Notes: generated from the sequence alone by a model not told the origin. 64,000 nucleotides of DNA from Hirschia sp964342355 (GCA_964342355.1 CAYFFG010000009.1:62001-126000), one strand, 5' to 3'. Shown: positions 1-9,578, counted from the first letter of the stretch. Made by a program: numbers and translations.

Positions 1-506
1 AAGTTGAAGCCGGCAAAATGACCATTTCCCGGCGGGTGATTGATCCAACGGATGCAGTCGACGCCGCGGTGCGTATGATCCAGCGCCGCGCGGCTGACAA
101 GCAGATCAATCTGAAAATGGAAATGCTCAACGACATTCCAGAGATTGAAGCTGATCATCGCGCCATCAAACAAATGGTGCTCAACCTTGTGACCAACGCA
201 ATCAAGTTCACTGATCCTGGCGGCAAAGTGCTTGTCGAGATGGAACAGCAAAACGAGTTTGTGCGTGTCAGTGTTATCGACACCGGCATAGGCATTCCCA
301 AGAAAGACCTGCCGCGTCTGGCTCAGCCCTTTGAGCAAGCTTCAGCTGATGAAAGTCGCAATAGTCAGGGCACAGGGCTGGGTTTGGCGCTCACCAAATC
401 TTTTGCCGAGATGCATGGCGGCCGCTTTGAAATCGACAGCAAGGAAGGCGTCGGCACAAAAGTCAGCTTCTTCCTGCCGCTTCAGCCCTTCAAGAAAACC
501 GCTTAA
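1..506 (+). CDS. Sensor histidine kinase, C-terminal fragment (5' end outside window)
   Basis: This is the C-terminal ATP-binding half of a sensor histidine kinase. The reading frame is open to the left edge with complete codons from base 3, so the ATG at base 18 is an internal methionine and the sensory and H-box parts lie outside the window. The residues before it (VEAGK) fit the end of a HisKA domain. The visible HATPase has an N box (NLVTNAIKFTD), a G1 box (DTGIGIP) and a G2 box (GTGLGLALTKSFAEMHGG), in the style of PleC/DivJ kinases. It ends at TAA, 15 bases before the convergent Spy-like gene. The family autophosphorylates a histidine for transfer to a response regulator; the partner is not visible. 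Confidence 0.9.
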   Translation, partial: VEAGKMTISRRVIDPTDAVDAAVRMIQRRAADKQINLKMEMLNDIPEIEADHRAIKQMVLNLVTNAIKFTDPGGKVLVEMEQQNEFVRVSVIDTGIGIPKKDLPRLAQPFEQASADESRNSQGTGLGLALTKSFAEMHGGRFEIDSKEGVGTKVSFFLPLQPFKKTA

Positions 507-521
507 AGCGTTCGTCGCTGT

Positions 522-1094
522 TCAATCCAAGGGACGTGGCGGCGGAGGGGCATCTTCTGGTCCGCCTTCATAAGGCGGAGGCGGTCCGCCATCCGGCCCA
601 TGTGGTGGTGACCCTTTCGGCTTTTTATGGCGCATACGGATCATAGGGCGGCTAAACCGTTCCAATATGATCGCCCGTTCTTCAGGTTCAGCTTCGGATG
701 CAATGTCGATAATTGCATCCAGCCCTTTCATCTTGAGAATGTTTTCTTTCGCTTCCAGGTCTTCAATTGCAATAACCAGAGCGTCCTGATCCAGAGGGTT
801 GGTGCGCACAATCCTATCAACATCTTCATGCGCCGCAGCAATCGCCAGTCGCTCCGCTTCAGACGCCTTCCACAAAGCTGAGAGAGCTTTGCGAATTTCT
901 TCGCGGTGTTCTTTCGGAAACCGTTCAAAACCTCGATCAGACCGTTCGCCACGCTCAATCTTGTGAACTCTAGGGCCATGCTGCTTGTCACCTGCGATCA
1001 GGTGCCCGCCGACAACGCCGAGTAAGGCGGCGTTGATTGCAAGTGACGCAGCCAACCACAAAGAGACAGATTTGGCTTTCTTCTCGTCGCTCAT
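522..1094 (-). CDS. Spy/CpxP-like periplasmic heavy-metal-sensor family protein
   Basis: A 190-residue membrane-anchored periplasmic protein. One N-terminal transmembrane segment (about residues 10-34, LWLAASLAINAALLGVVGGH) is followed by a helical, charge-rich region (about 45-150) resembling the alphaproteobacterial periplasmic heavy-metal sensor family (LTXXQ/Spy/CpxP-like). The last 36 residues are a Pro/Gly-rich tail. Its ATG overlaps the anti-sigma stop by four bases (ATGA), so it is the third gene of a translationally coupled sigma/anti-sigma operon. Inference: it senses or buffers envelope or metal stress for that pair. No metal-binding Cys cluster is visible and the ligand is unknown. 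Confidence 0.7.
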   Translation of the reverse strand: MSDEKKAKSVSLWLAASLAINAALLGVVGGHLIAGDKQHGPRVHKIERGERSDRGFERFPKEHREEIRKALSALWKASEAERLAIAAAHEDVDRIVRTNPLDQDALVIAIEDLEAKENILKMKGLDAIIDIASEAEPEERAIILERFSRPMIRMRHKKPKGSPPHGPDGGPPPPYEGGPEDAPPPPRPLD

Positions 1095-1594
1095 TCAGCC
1101 TCCTCCTCAATCAACTCTGATTGCACATCACTTAAAAAACCGATGTTTTCAGACACAGAATATGCGAGCAGAGAATCTGCCGCCGCCCGATTTTCGTCCG
1201 CCAGTCCGCTGGCATAACCAACGCTGGCGCCGCTTATCAAAGCAGCGCTAATCACGCCCGCACTTACCCAGCGCGGCGCAGTCACCTGACGCAGCCATCC
1301 GGCAAACCGGATGTGAGGCGGGTGAGAAACACCTGCTGAGGACGGCGCGCTAGCCAATAGTTTTTCTTCCAGCGCGATCGATACAGGCGGTATGGTATTG
1401 TCGCTATCTAAGACATCATCCAGCGCCTTTTCTCGCCCATAAGCGCTGACAACATCAGGATCGCCAGCCGCCAGCAATGACTTAGCTCCGGCGCGCATGT
1501 CTTCCGGCCAGCGGGAAAAGTCCGCACCGTAAACTTGGATAAGTGATGCAAATTCCTGTTTCGTCATCATTTTCAACACCGTTAAAGCAATCAT
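1091..1594 (-). CDS. Putative anti-sigma factor (single-TM, follows ECF sigma gene)
   Basis: A 167-residue protein. The ATG at 1594 was chosen because it overlaps the sigma-factor stop as ATGA; in-frame ATGs at 1570 and 1567 are alternatives, and the longer frame upstream would run through the sigma gene. The N-terminal stretch (MTKQEF...YGADFSRWPEDMR) is of a type found after ECF sigma genes in alphaproteobacteria. One transmembrane helix lies near residues 105-130, followed by a short acidic tail ending EEEAE. No zinc-binding HxxxCxxC motif is present. The anti-sigma role is inferred from position, coupling and the single membrane span. Confidence 0.65.
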   Translation of the reverse strand: MIALTVLKMMTKQEFASLIQVYGADFSRWPEDMRAGAKSLLAAGDPDVVSAYGREKALDDVLDSDNTIPPVSIALEEKLLASAPSSAGVSHPPHIRFAGWLRQVTAPRWVSAGVISAALISGASVGYASGLADENRAAADSLLAYSVSENIGFLSDVQSELIEEEAE

Positions 1595-2187
1595 CCTACA
1601 AACCCGGAAGACCGCCCTGCGGGCGCTTCTCCTAAGAGTTCTATGCCTGCATCCGTCAAGTGAGCCTTTAGACCACGACGTCCTCTGGCAAGCAGGCTTT
1701 CCAGCGCATCCACGCTGACCTTCAAAATTTTTGCCGCCTCTATATTCGTACATTCCTGAAAATAACAAAGAATGACAGCGGCGCGTTGCCGATCCGGCAA
1801 TTTAGACAGGGCGTTGCGCACCTGTTTTGCCTGTTCTTCACGTTCTACATTTTGCGCAGGCGTTGCAGACGTATCCGACATTTCCGGCACATCGTCGGAA
1901 TTGGCAAACTTTGGCTTGCGCAGACGATCAATACAAAGGTTGACGGTCACCGTATGCATCCATGTGGTCAGCTTTGCCTGACCTGTCTTCCACTTGTCCG
2001 CCATTCTCCAGGTTCGCAGAAATACTTCCTGAGTGACATCTTCTGCTTCGGCCTGATTGTTCAACATGCGTGCGGCGACCGCCATCACACGGTTGGAATG
2101 GCGACGCACCAGGACGGCGGCGGCGCGTCTGTCACCCGCCCCCGCCTGAACCAGCAAATCCTCATCTGATAAATCTGTGTGCGTCAT
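1591..2187 (-). CDS. RNA polymerase sigma factor, ECF subfamily
   Basis: A 198-residue ECF sigma factor. Region 2 spans about residues 20-90, with AEDVTQEVFLRTW in region 2.2 and a basic stretch IDRLRKPK. Region 4 spans about 122-178, with LPDRQRAAVILCYFQ and a helix-turn-helix ending in LLARGRRGLK. A roughly 30-residue linker separates the two regions, the normal size for an ECF protein. It is the first gene of a three-gene operon with ATGA overlaps to the putative anti-sigma and the Spy-like protein. An AAGG ribosome site precedes the ATG. The regulon cannot be read from the sequence. Confidence 0.93.
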   Translation of the reverse strand: MTHTDLSDEDLLVQAGAGDRRAAAVLVRRHSNRVMAVAARMLNNQAEAEDVTQEVFLRTWRMADKWKTGQAKLTTWMHTVTVNLCIDRLRKPKFANSDDVPEMSDTSATPAQNVEREEQAKQVRNALSKLPDRQRAAVILCYFQECTNIEAAKILKVSVDALESLLARGRRGLKAHLTDAGIELLGEAPAGRSSGFVG

Positions 2188-2245
2188 TGAACCTTAGATA
2201 TCAGCGTCTCAAACCATTGAAACGAGGATTAGCCCCCAAAGTCGA

Positions 2246-2731
2246 CTAGTAGTCTTTCTTGTATTTGTGCTTGCGACCGATCTCATCTTTGCTGATGAAA
2301 CCATCGTCATTCTTGTCCATTTTGTCGAAACGCGCACCAGGGCCTTTTGCCAGGAATTCCTCCAGAGACGCTGTGCCATTTCCATCTTCATCAAGATGGG
2401 CAAACATCTTGTCCTGACGCTCAGCGCGCTTCTTTTCCATTTCTGCGCGGCGTTCAGCTTCTTTTTTCTCATGGTGTGCCGAGATTTCAGCTTTTGTCAG
2501 CGATCCGTCACCATCAGCGTCGATTTCATTAAAAACTGACGTACGATGCGCAGTGATCTCAGCTTCTGACACTTTCCCGTCGCCATCTGCATCGACTTTT
2601 TCAAGCATCATTTTGTGCATATGCTTATGCGATTTCCCCTCTTTGGGACCAGCATTTGCAACAGCCACGGTTGAAAAAGCTGCGCATGCAAATGCGCCTG
2701 ACAGAAGAAGTGCGAGAGTGGTGCGTTTCAT
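2246..2731 (-). CDS. Secreted EF-hand calcium-binding protein
   Basis: A 161-residue exported protein with a signal peptide (MKRTTLALLLSGAFACAAFS, cleavage near VANAGP) and four EF-hand loops: DADGDGKVSEAE, DADGDGSLTKAE, DEDGNGTASLEE and DKNDDGFISKDE. The start at 2731 rather than the upstream in-frame codon at 2758 is supported by AAGGAG seven bases before it. The loops sit in an Lys/Glu-rich helical protein. It probably binds Ca2+ in the periplasm; no enzymatic domain is present. It lies just upstream of the sigma operon on the same strand (58-base gap) but looks independently expressed. Confidence 0.88.
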   Translation of the reverse strand: MKRTTLALLLSGAFACAAFSTVAVANAGPKEGKSHKHMHKMMLEKVDADGDGKVSEAEITAHRTSVFNEIDADGDGSLTKAEISAHHEKKEAERRAEMEKKRAERQDKMFAHLDEDGNGTASLEEFLAKGPGARFDKMDKNDDGFISKDEIGRKHKYKKDY

Positions 2732-2768
2732 ATTTGGCTCCTTAATTGGATTTCCCAAGCCTTACATG

Positions 2769-5606
2769 TCACACGTCTCCAGCGTTATTTTCCGTCGCTA
2801 GCGTTCCAATTTTTTGCACCCGTAGGTTTTCCGCAGCGCTTTGAGCGGCCAAAAGGCGTTTGGTTAATACTTCAAAACTTTCACAAGCCGCAATTTTGGA
2901 CAGCCAGCGTTTTATGCCCTCTGACGCCGTTACCGGATCAAAATCTCCCGATATGGCAATACGCAAAGCTTGTTGCAGATCCACCTGCAATCTGTAGCTT
3001 TCTTTCAAAAGGTCGGCCTCTTCCTGTGTAAAAGCTTTTATCGCTTCCAAAGCCTCAATCGCCGCCACTGTATTGGCTTGCACGACCTCTGGATGAGTAG
3101 ACGCGTTCAGGATGATTTCCTGCTGCACGACAAACTCAATGTCCAACAATCCGCCGGGCGTTAATTTCAGGTCCCACTCATTCTTCGGCGCCCGGTCCCG
3201 CGCCAACCTGCGACGCATATCCAGAATATCAACTTTAAGATCAGCAAATTCGGAACGGCGACGAATGGCGTCTTTTGCGATCTGTTCGACCTGACGCGAC
3301 AAAGCCGGATCGCCAGCGACACAGCGTAAACGTGTCAGCGCCATAAACTCCCAGGTCCAGGCGTCCTTCTCATAATATTTTTCAAAGGAACTCAGCTTTA
3401 CAGCCACCGGTCCAGCGCGCCCAGAAGGCCGCAGCTGCATATCCACCTCGTAAAGATGGCCTTCTTCCGTCGGGGACGACAAGGCAGCGATAAGCCTCTG
3501 CGTAAATCGGGCGGCAAGATCATTTGGATGTGGCGGGTCGCCTGGATCATAAATCAGGATAATGTCCAGGTCCGACGTGGCTGACAGTTCTTCACCGCCC
3601 AACTTACCAAACGCGCCGACTACCCATCGCCCAGGCCATTCCCCAAATTTCTGGGTGACTTCCTCAAGCGCTGCATCCGCCATTATTCTTATGCAGGCAT
3701 CCGCCAGCCGCGTGTAAGCAGCGCCTGCTTCCACGGCCCGCACCTGTCCGCGCAGCACCTGATATCCGATCCGAAGCGCTTCCTCGCGATGAAAACGCCG
3801 GGCGGCATTAAGCTTACCCTCAAAATCATCCGCCTCGTCCACGGCCCGCCGCAGCGACGCTTCAGCGCCATGCGGACTGTCATCAACCAGCGACGCATTG
3901 AAACTATTATCCAACATTCCGTCTAAAAGCGCAGGTTGCCGGGCAAGATCATTTGCCAGTTTTGGCGCATACGCCATCACTGCGATCAGATCATGCGCAA
4001 AGGCTGGTTCCGCCAGCATGAGCGCAAACACCTGCACACCGCCGCGCAATCCGGAGATAAAGTCGGAAAACCGCGCAATTGCTGCGTCCGCTTCGCCCGT
4101 CTCCGCCATCCACGTCAGCAAGCGCGGTGTCAGCGTGGTCAAAAGCTGGCGCCCGCGCGCAGAGCGCGTCGCCGGCACTCCGCCACGGTGCCAACGCCTG
4201 ATCATATCAATGACCTTTGGCGGGTCTGAAAATCCCATTTCCTCTAAAGTCTTCAACGTGCCCGGGTCATCATCCACACCCGTGAAAACCAGGTTTCCCA
4301 TGTCGCCAGACAAGCGCTCTTCCTGCGCGAAAAGATCCGAATAAGCGCCATGCACAAACTCGCGCACGCCCAGCACATCCTTTTCAAAAGCGGGCAGATC
4401 ATCGCCATAGCCCATCAGGCGGGCTATGCGCCCGCGTGTCTCAACATCATCGGGCAAAATATGGGTCTGCTCGTCATTTCGCATCTGGATACGGTGCTCC
4501 AGCGTGCGCAGATAAGCATAAGCAATTTTTAAATCAGCCGCAGTTTTGCGCTCAACAACCGTTTGTTTAACCAGCGCGTCTAATCCCTCGTCTGTGCGCG
4601 TCACACGTAACTCAGAATGACGCCCGCCCAGGATCAATTGTTGTGTCTGCGCGAAAAACTCGATCTCTCGAATACCGCCACGACCTAGTTTGACATCAAA
4701 CTCCGCCACGCCAATGGCCTCATGGCCGCCTGTTGCGTGGATTTGCCGTTTAATGGCGTGAATATCGCCAATCGCCCAATAATCCAGATGTCGCCGCCAT
4801 ATGAACGGCTCCAGCTCGTCCATATAAGCCTTGGCCGCTACCATGTCGCCAGCGCACGGCCGTGCTTTGATATGCGCCATGCGCTCCCAATTTTGTCCGA
4901 TACGCTCATAGTAATTGAGCGCAGCCTCAGTCGACATCGCGATTGGCGTGGAAGATGGGTCCGGGCGCAATCTTAAGTCAGTCCGAAAGACATACCCCTC
5001 AGCATCACGGGTCTCCATGATGGCCACAAAATCCTGCGTCATCCGCAACGCCGCCTCTTTCGCAGAGCGTTCGGCGGCCGCAAACCGACTTGGATCAAAC
5101 AACATGATGAGATCAACGTCTGATGAGTAATTCAACTCAAACGCGCCCATCTTGCCCATGGCCAGGGCAAACAATCCCGTCTCGCAAAGTGACGACTTTG
5201 CTTCCACCCACTCACGTTTCGCCGCCTGACAATAAGCAGCCCACATAGCCGCCTGCACCGTCCTGTCTGCAAGACGCGTAATCGCGTGGGTGACCTGCTC
5301 ACAGGTCCAAACGCCTGAAAGGTCAGCAAGGGCAATGGCTAAATGTCCGCGCCCTTTTGCCTGGCGTAAGAGCGACACTATCGCTTCACGATCATTGACC
5401 TCATTCTCCGCCTGATCAACCAATGCCAGCGCGCCATTGAAAGCTGCGTCCGCCCCCTGTTCCAGACACATCGTCCGTACGTCCGCAAACCGATTATGGA
5501 GGCTCGCCAAATATGGCGCATCATTCAAAACGCGCTCAAAAGCATCGTCATTCGACAGTAAATCTAAAAGTGGCTGATGATGTAGTTCGTCCAGGCTGAA
5601 AGACAT
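2769..5606 (-). CDS. glnE: Bifunctional glutamine synthetase adenylyltransferase/deadenylase GlnE
   Basis: A 945-residue protein, the usual length for GlnE, which attaches AMP to and removes it from glutamine synthetase in response to PII state. Two nucleotidyltransferase domains are visible. The N-terminal (deadenylase) one has GKMGAFELNYSSDVDLI (residues 151-167). The C-terminal (adenylyltransferase) one has GKLGGEELSATSDLDIILIYD in the 670-700 region, each with the DxD metal site. The HD-type helical linker regions are present (RGGIREIEFFAQTQQL; PGGLLDIEFVVQ). It is the last gene of the degP-regulator-kinase-glnE series, 49 bases behind the kinase gene, an order known from rhizobia and relatives. 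Confidence 0.97.
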   Translation of the reverse strand: MSFSLDELHHQPLLDLLSNDDAFERVLNDAPYLASLHNRFADVRTMCLEQGADAAFNGALALVDQAENEVNDREAIVSLLRQAKGRGHLAIALADLSGVWTCEQVTHAITRLADRTVQAAMWAAYCQAAKREWVEAKSSLCETGLFALAMGKMGAFELNYSSDVDLIMLFDPSRFAAAERSAKEAALRMTQDFVAIMETRDAEGYVFRTDLRLRPDPSSTPIAMSTEAALNYYERIGQNWERMAHIKARPCAGDMVAAKAYMDELEPFIWRRHLDYWAIGDIHAIKRQIHATGGHEAIGVAEFDVKLGRGGIREIEFFAQTQQLILGGRHSELRVTRTDEGLDALVKQTVVERKTAADLKIAYAYLRTLEHRIQMRNDEQTHILPDDVETRGRIARLMGYGDDLPAFEKDVLGVREFVHGAYSDLFAQEERLSGDMGNLVFTGVDDDPGTLKTLEEMGFSDPPKVIDMIRRWHRGGVPATRSARGRQLLTTLTPRLLTWMAETGEADAAIARFSDFISGLRGGVQVFALMLAEPAFAHDLIAVMAYAPKLANDLARQPALLDGMLDNSFNASLVDDSPHGAEASLRRAVDEADDFEGKLNAARRFHREEALRIGYQVLRGQVRAVEAGAAYTRLADACIRIMADAALEEVTQKFGEWPGRWVVGAFGKLGGEELSATSDLDIILIYDPGDPPHPNDLAARFTQRLIAALSSPTEEGHLYEVDMQLRPSGRAGPVAVKLSSFEKYYEKDAWTWEFMALTRLRCVAGDPALSRQVEQIAKDAIRRRSEFADLKVDILDMRRRLARDRAPKNEWDLKLTPGGLLDIEFVVQQEIILNASTHPEVVQANTVAAIEALEAIKAFTQEEADLLKESYRLQVDLQQALRIAISGDFDPVTASEGIKRWLSKIAACESFEVLTKRLLAAQSAAENLRVQKIGTLATENNAGDV

Positions 5607-5655
5607 AATTTGCTACCTGATCTGAGCTATTGAGAATCGCGTCAGCAGAATGCGC

Positions 5656-7053
5656 CTAAGCGGACGCCAGAATCAATGACACCTTCAAACCATTGCCATG
5701 CGGGCCTTCCTCGCCATCGCTGAGCACGAGACGCCCCTGATGCATTTCAGTGACAGCCGCCACCAGCGACAATCCCAGCCCCGACCCCGGTTCTGTCCTT
5801 GCCTGCTCCATCCGGTAAAAGCGCTCCAGAATTTTAGGTCGCTCCGCTTCCGGCACGCCAGGGCCATTGTCTGTGACAGCCAGTTCGATTTCGCCATTGC
5901 GGTGTTTGCGTCCGCTTAAACGCACCTTGCCGCCTTGAGGCGTATATTTCACCGCATTGTCGAGAAGATTGGACACGGCCTGAATGATCAAAGACTTATC
6001 CGCCAGTATTGGCAGGTTCCCGCGAATATCTGTGGTGAACGCCAGTTCGGCGTCTTCACACACCGGTTCATACAACTCGGCTAATTCCTTAAGGGGTTCA
6101 GCTGCGTTGAACTTGTCCAACTTGCCCGATTGTCCGCCTTCCACTCTTGATAGGCGCAAAATCGCATTGAACGTGTCGAGCACGCGGTCCACTTCGCCAA
6201 TGGAATGTTCGATCGCCTCCTCAAACCCTTCGCCGGTCTGAGGTTGCGCCAGGGTTTTTTCCAGATGATTGCGCAAGCGCGCCAATGGCGATCTTAAGTC
6301 ATGCGCAATTGCATCGCCTGAATGGCGCGAAGCGATCATCAACCGTTCAAGTTTTGCCAACATAGCGTTGAGACGCTCGGCCAAACGGTCAAACTCATCG
6401 CCTGAGCCCAGCACAGGCGCCCGGCGGGACAAATCTCCACCCATCACGTCTTCTGCTGTGCGCGCTAAGGCTTCTGCCCGGCGCGACGCCCATCTGGACA
6501 CGATCACCCCACCCAGTAGCGACAGGCCAATACCGGCAATAGCCGCAGTCCACACCACATCCGTTATCCGGCGCACCATCTCGCCGCGCGCGCCCGTATC
6601 ATATGCGACAAGCAGGACATTGCCGTCAGGAAAGCGCATAATGCGGCCTTCAGCCTGTTTTCGCTGGACCTGCCCGTCTATGTTTCTGGCTTCATAGATA
6701 AAAGGCACATTGATCGCGCCGCTGTCGCGCGGCTGGGCGGGCAGCATGTCAAAGTCGCCTGATACTTTTGTCCCGTTCGGATCTGTCAGCAGATAGAAAA
6801 ACGCCCCTCGCACAGACGAACGCTCAATCACTGACTGGTTCAAACGGTCAAAACCACCGCTTGCATAAGCGGTGGTCAAAGTCTGAAACTCAGAATTCAG
6901 CTCATCTGCCGCTTCACTTTCCAACCTGCCCGCTGTTGCTGAAAACAGATAAATCAGCAATGCGCCACAGAAGACGATGAAAAGAGCCGCATGCACCAGC
7001 GCCAATCGGAAAGTGGTGGTCCGAAAAAGCGCCGGCAGCCGCCGGATGGGCAA
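5656..7053 (-). CDS. Sensor histidine kinase (envelope-stress type, partner of the adjacent OmpR regulator)
   Basis: Membrane sensor kinase of about 465 residues. Numbered from the TTG at 7053: TM1 about 15-38, a periplasmic domain about 39-164, TM2 about 165-186 followed by HAMP, H box DAIAHDLRSPLARL with phospho-acceptor His251, N box NLLDNAVKYTP, G1 DNGPGVP and G2 GSGLGLSLV. The frame is open to 7179, but starting there would overlap the regulator gene by over 120 bases. The TTG lies five bases past the regulator stop and gives a normal N-terminus, so it is preferred though not certain. Co-transcription with degP and the regulator suggests it senses envelope or protein-folding stress. Confidence 0.9.
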   Translation of the reverse strand: MPIRRLPALFRTTTFRLALVHAALFIVFCGALLIYLFSATAGRLESEAADELNSEFQTLTTAYASGGFDRLNQSVIERSSVRGAFFYLLTDPNGTKVSGDFDMLPAQPRDSGAINVPFIYEARNIDGQVQRKQAEGRIMRFPDGNVLLVAYDTGARGEMVRRITDVVWTAAIAGIGLSLLGGVIVSRWASRRAEALARTAEDVMGGDLSRRAPVLGSGDEFDRLAERLNAMLAKLERLMIASRHSGDAIAHDLRSPLARLRNHLEKTLAQPQTGEGFEEAIEHSIGEVDRVLDTFNAILRLSRVEGGQSGKLDKFNAAEPLKELAELYEPVCEDAELAFTTDIRGNLPILADKSLIIQAVSNLLDNAVKYTPQGGKVRLSGRKHRNGEIELAVTDNGPGVPEAERPKILERFYRMEQARTEPGSGLGLSLVAAVTEMHQGRLVLSDGEEGPHGNGLKVSLILASA

Positions 7054-7057
7054 GCCT

Positions 7058-7729
7058 TTAGGCCTGAAGGCGATAACCGGCGCCACGAACTGTATGTAAG
7101 AGCGGTGTGGCGAAGTCTTTGTCGATTTTGCCCCGCAATCTGGAAATGTGCACGTCGATGACATTTGTCTGCGGGTCAAAGTGATAATCCCACACTTTTT
7201 CCAACAGCATCGTCCGTGTCACCACCTGACCCGCATTACGCATCAGGAATTCAAGAAGACGAAATTCGCGCGGTTGCAGGTCGATCTTCTGATCATCCCT
7301 GAAAACCGTACGCGCCAACAGGTCCATCACCAAACCGCCCACCTGCAGTTTGGTGACAGGGGCTTCGGTGGAGCCACGACGCCCTAAAGCTTCCACGCGC
7401 GCGATCAGCTCGCTGGGCGCATATGGCTTGCACAGATAGTCATCGCCACCGGCTTTCAGGCCTTCAACGCGATTATCCACATCACCAAGCGCCGTCAGGA
7501 AGAGAACCGGCGCATTGCCGCCACCTTCGCGATAATTGCGCACGACTTCGATGCCGTTGAGTTGAGGCAACATCCGGTCAACGACCAAGGCGTCAAATTC
7601 AGACGCCTGAGCCGTATCCAGACCGGTTTGTCCGTCATTCTTCACGTCGACAGTGTGTCCCGCCTCCACCAGCACATTCTGAACGAATGCTGCGGCTTCA
7701 GGGTCATCTTCAATGACTAGTACGTTCAT
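7058..7729 (-). CDS. OmpR/PhoB-family response regulator downstream of degP
   Basis: A 223-residue two-domain regulator. The receiver (residues 1-118) has the acidic pair EDD, phospho-acceptor Asp51 (VVDRMLP), a Thr and the Lys in LCKPYAPSEL. The C-terminal winged helix (about 128-222) shows the OmpR recognition region TNVIDVHISRLRGKI and ends in GAGYRL. The start lies 22 bases after the degP stop and the kinase follows almost directly. The cistron order protease, regulator, kinase implies control of periplasmic quality control; target promoters are unknown. Confidence 0.95.
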   Translation of the reverse strand: MNVLVIEDDPEAAAFVQNVLVEAGHTVDVKNDGQTGLDTAQASEFDALVVDRMLPQLNGIEVVRNYREGGGNAPVLFLTALGDVDNRVEGLKAGGDDYLCKPYAPSELIARVEALGRRGSTEAPVTKLQVGGLVMDLLARTVFRDDQKIDLQPREFRLLEFLMRNAGQVVTRTMLLEKVWDYHFDPQTNVIDVHISRLRGKIDKDFATPLLHTVRGAGYRLQA

Positions 7730-7751
7730 GCACCGTCTCCTTAAGCATCAC

Positions 7752-9296
7752 CTATTTTAGACTTTCAATTTCCACTGTGCGGAACAAAGTCGCACGGCCT
7801 TTGCGCACCGCAACCAGAATATTCTGTTTGCCTTCCTTGCGCGCTTCTTCCACGACTTTGGTCAGGTCTTGAGCTTTCCCCAGCGCAACACCCTGTGCTT
7901 CCAGCAAGACGTCGCCATCTTCAACGCCGGCATCGACAAACGCTGACGAACGGCTGATGTCAGCAACGAACAGGCCTTTCTCAGAGGTCTTCAGACCAAG
8001 CGCTTCACGAATGTCATCCGTTGCCGGCATCACGCTCATACCAAAGAGCTCAGTTGTGCCTTCAGGTGTTCCATCAGAAGATTCTGGCTCTTCCTGCGGG
8101 CTCAACGTACTCCCAAGGTCATCAGGACGCACGCCAACGGTGACATTCACAGTCTGGAATTTGCCGTCGCGCAGCACTTTGAAAGAGTTCTTAGAACCAG
8201 CCAGCAGGCTGCCGACAACGCGCGTCAGCTCACGGCTGTCCTCGACTTTCATACCGTTGACCTCAACGATAATGTCGCCGCGTTGAATGTTGCCATCTTC
8301 AGCCGGGCTGCCTGGCGTAACATCCGCAACCAGCGCGCCGTTCGTGTCGATTTCGCCCTCGGCGTCAAGCAAACCGCGCGCTTCCGCCATTTCCTCTGAC
8401 AGGGATTGAATAGAAACACCCAACCAACCGCGCGTGACCTTACCTTCTTCAATAAGAACCTGGGTAATTTCCTGAGCCACATTGGCTTCAATTGCAAAAC
8501 CGATACCGACGCTGCCGCCGGATGGCGAGAAGATGGCTGTGTTCACGCCAATCACTTCACCGTAAAGGTCAAATGTCGGGCCGCCTGAGTTACCCCGGTT
8601 GATCGGCGCATCCACCTGAATGAAGTTGGAATAGTTCGAGCCAAGCATTTCACGGCCAGAAGCCGAGACAATACCCGCTGTCGCCGTACCGCCCAAACCA
8701 AACGGGTTACCGACAGCCACAACCCAGTCCCCCACGCGCGGCGCGCGCTCGGTTGAGAACTTCACATATGGGTATTTGTCTTTTTTCTTGACCTTCAGCA
8801 CAGCCAGGTCCGTCAGTGCGTCCAGACCAATAATCTCCGCTTCCAGTTCATCGCCATTCGAGAGGGTAATGGTCACCTCTGAAGCATTTTCAACAACGTG
8901 ATTGTTGGTGACGATGTGGCCTTCTTCAGAAATAAAGAAACCAGATCCGAGCGAGCGGCCTTCACGTGGTGAGCCCTCGTCTTCGCCCTCTTCTCCGCGA
9001 CGCTCCAGATAGTCGTCAAAACCCGGCAGATTACGGAAACGTTCAAAAAGATCTGCGTATTGATCCGCCGCCTCGACCTCAGTGGTCACCTGTACGCTCA
9101 CAACGGCTGGGCTGACATTCTCAATCAGGTCAGCGAAGCTCATTGGCGCGCCGTTTGGCGGCTGAACAACGATCGGTTTTGCATCCGCTATATTCGATCC
9201 CATCGGCGACAGCACAAAAGCGCCAAGCGCTGCGCCGCCAGCCAGACCGAGAACCCAAGCTGCTGCCTTGGAGCGGGTTTTTCCCGTCGTCTTCAT
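7752..9296 (-). CDS. degP: Periplasmic serine endoprotease DegP/HtrA (Do family)
   Basis: A 514-residue HtrA protease degrading misfolded periplasmic proteins. The ATG at 9296 (MKTTGKTRSK) has GAGAGGAG just upstream and gives a signal-anchor (AAAWVLGLAGGAALGAFVL). The catalytic triad is His133 (IVTNNHVVENA), Asp163 (LTDLAVLKV) and Ser237 (RGNSGGPTF), followed by two PDZ domains (about 275-365 and 420-505). An acidic loop (EEGEDEGSPREG) before the catalytic domain corresponds to the LA-loop area. It opens the degP-regulator-kinase-glnE unit and follows ccmH after a 282-base gap that holds no gene and probably carries its promoter. DegP next to the cyc genes is known from Sinorhizobium and Rhizobium. 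Confidence 0.97.
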   Translation of the reverse strand: MKTTGKTRSKAAAWVLGLAGGAALGAFVLSPMGSNIADAKPIVVQPPNGAPMSFADLIENVSPAVVSVQVTTEVEAADQYADLFERFRNLPGFDDYLERRGEEGEDEGSPREGRSLGSGFFISEEGHIVTNNHVVENASEVTITLSNGDELEAEIIGLDALTDLAVLKVKKKDKYPYVKFSTERAPRVGDWVVAVGNPFGLGGTATAGIVSASGREMLGSNYSNFIQVDAPINRGNSGGPTFDLYGEVIGVNTAIFSPSGGSVGIGFAIEANVAQEITQVLIEEGKVTRGWLGVSIQSLSEEMAEARGLLDAEGEIDTNGALVADVTPGSPAEDGNIQRGDIIVEVNGMKVEDSRELTRVVGSLLAGSKNSFKVLRDGKFQTVNVTVGVRPDDLGSTLSPQEEPESSDGTPEGTTELFGMSVMPATDDIREALGLKTSEKGLFVADISRSSAFVDAGVEDGDVLLEAQGVALGKAQDLTKVVEEARKEGKQNILVAVRKGRATLFRTVEIESLK

Positions 9297-9578
9297 TTGA
9301 ACTCCTCTCGATTCAATCCCTTGCGGGGACTTATGCAACAATATGATTATTAGTTCGGGGAACGAAAATTAAACGTCCTTCATGTCGATTCTGTGGTGCA
9401 AATCGCCAAAACTTTTCTCAATTCACACGCCAGAATCTGCATTTTGGCCTGTCTGAACGCCTCTTCGCTTTGTTGGGTAATGTGTTTGCTCACGCCTTAA
9501 AAGCGCGCGCCACACATCGATTCGTTCATCCTACGACATAATACAACTTTGACGATATAGGGGCGCTGTCGAACTTGT

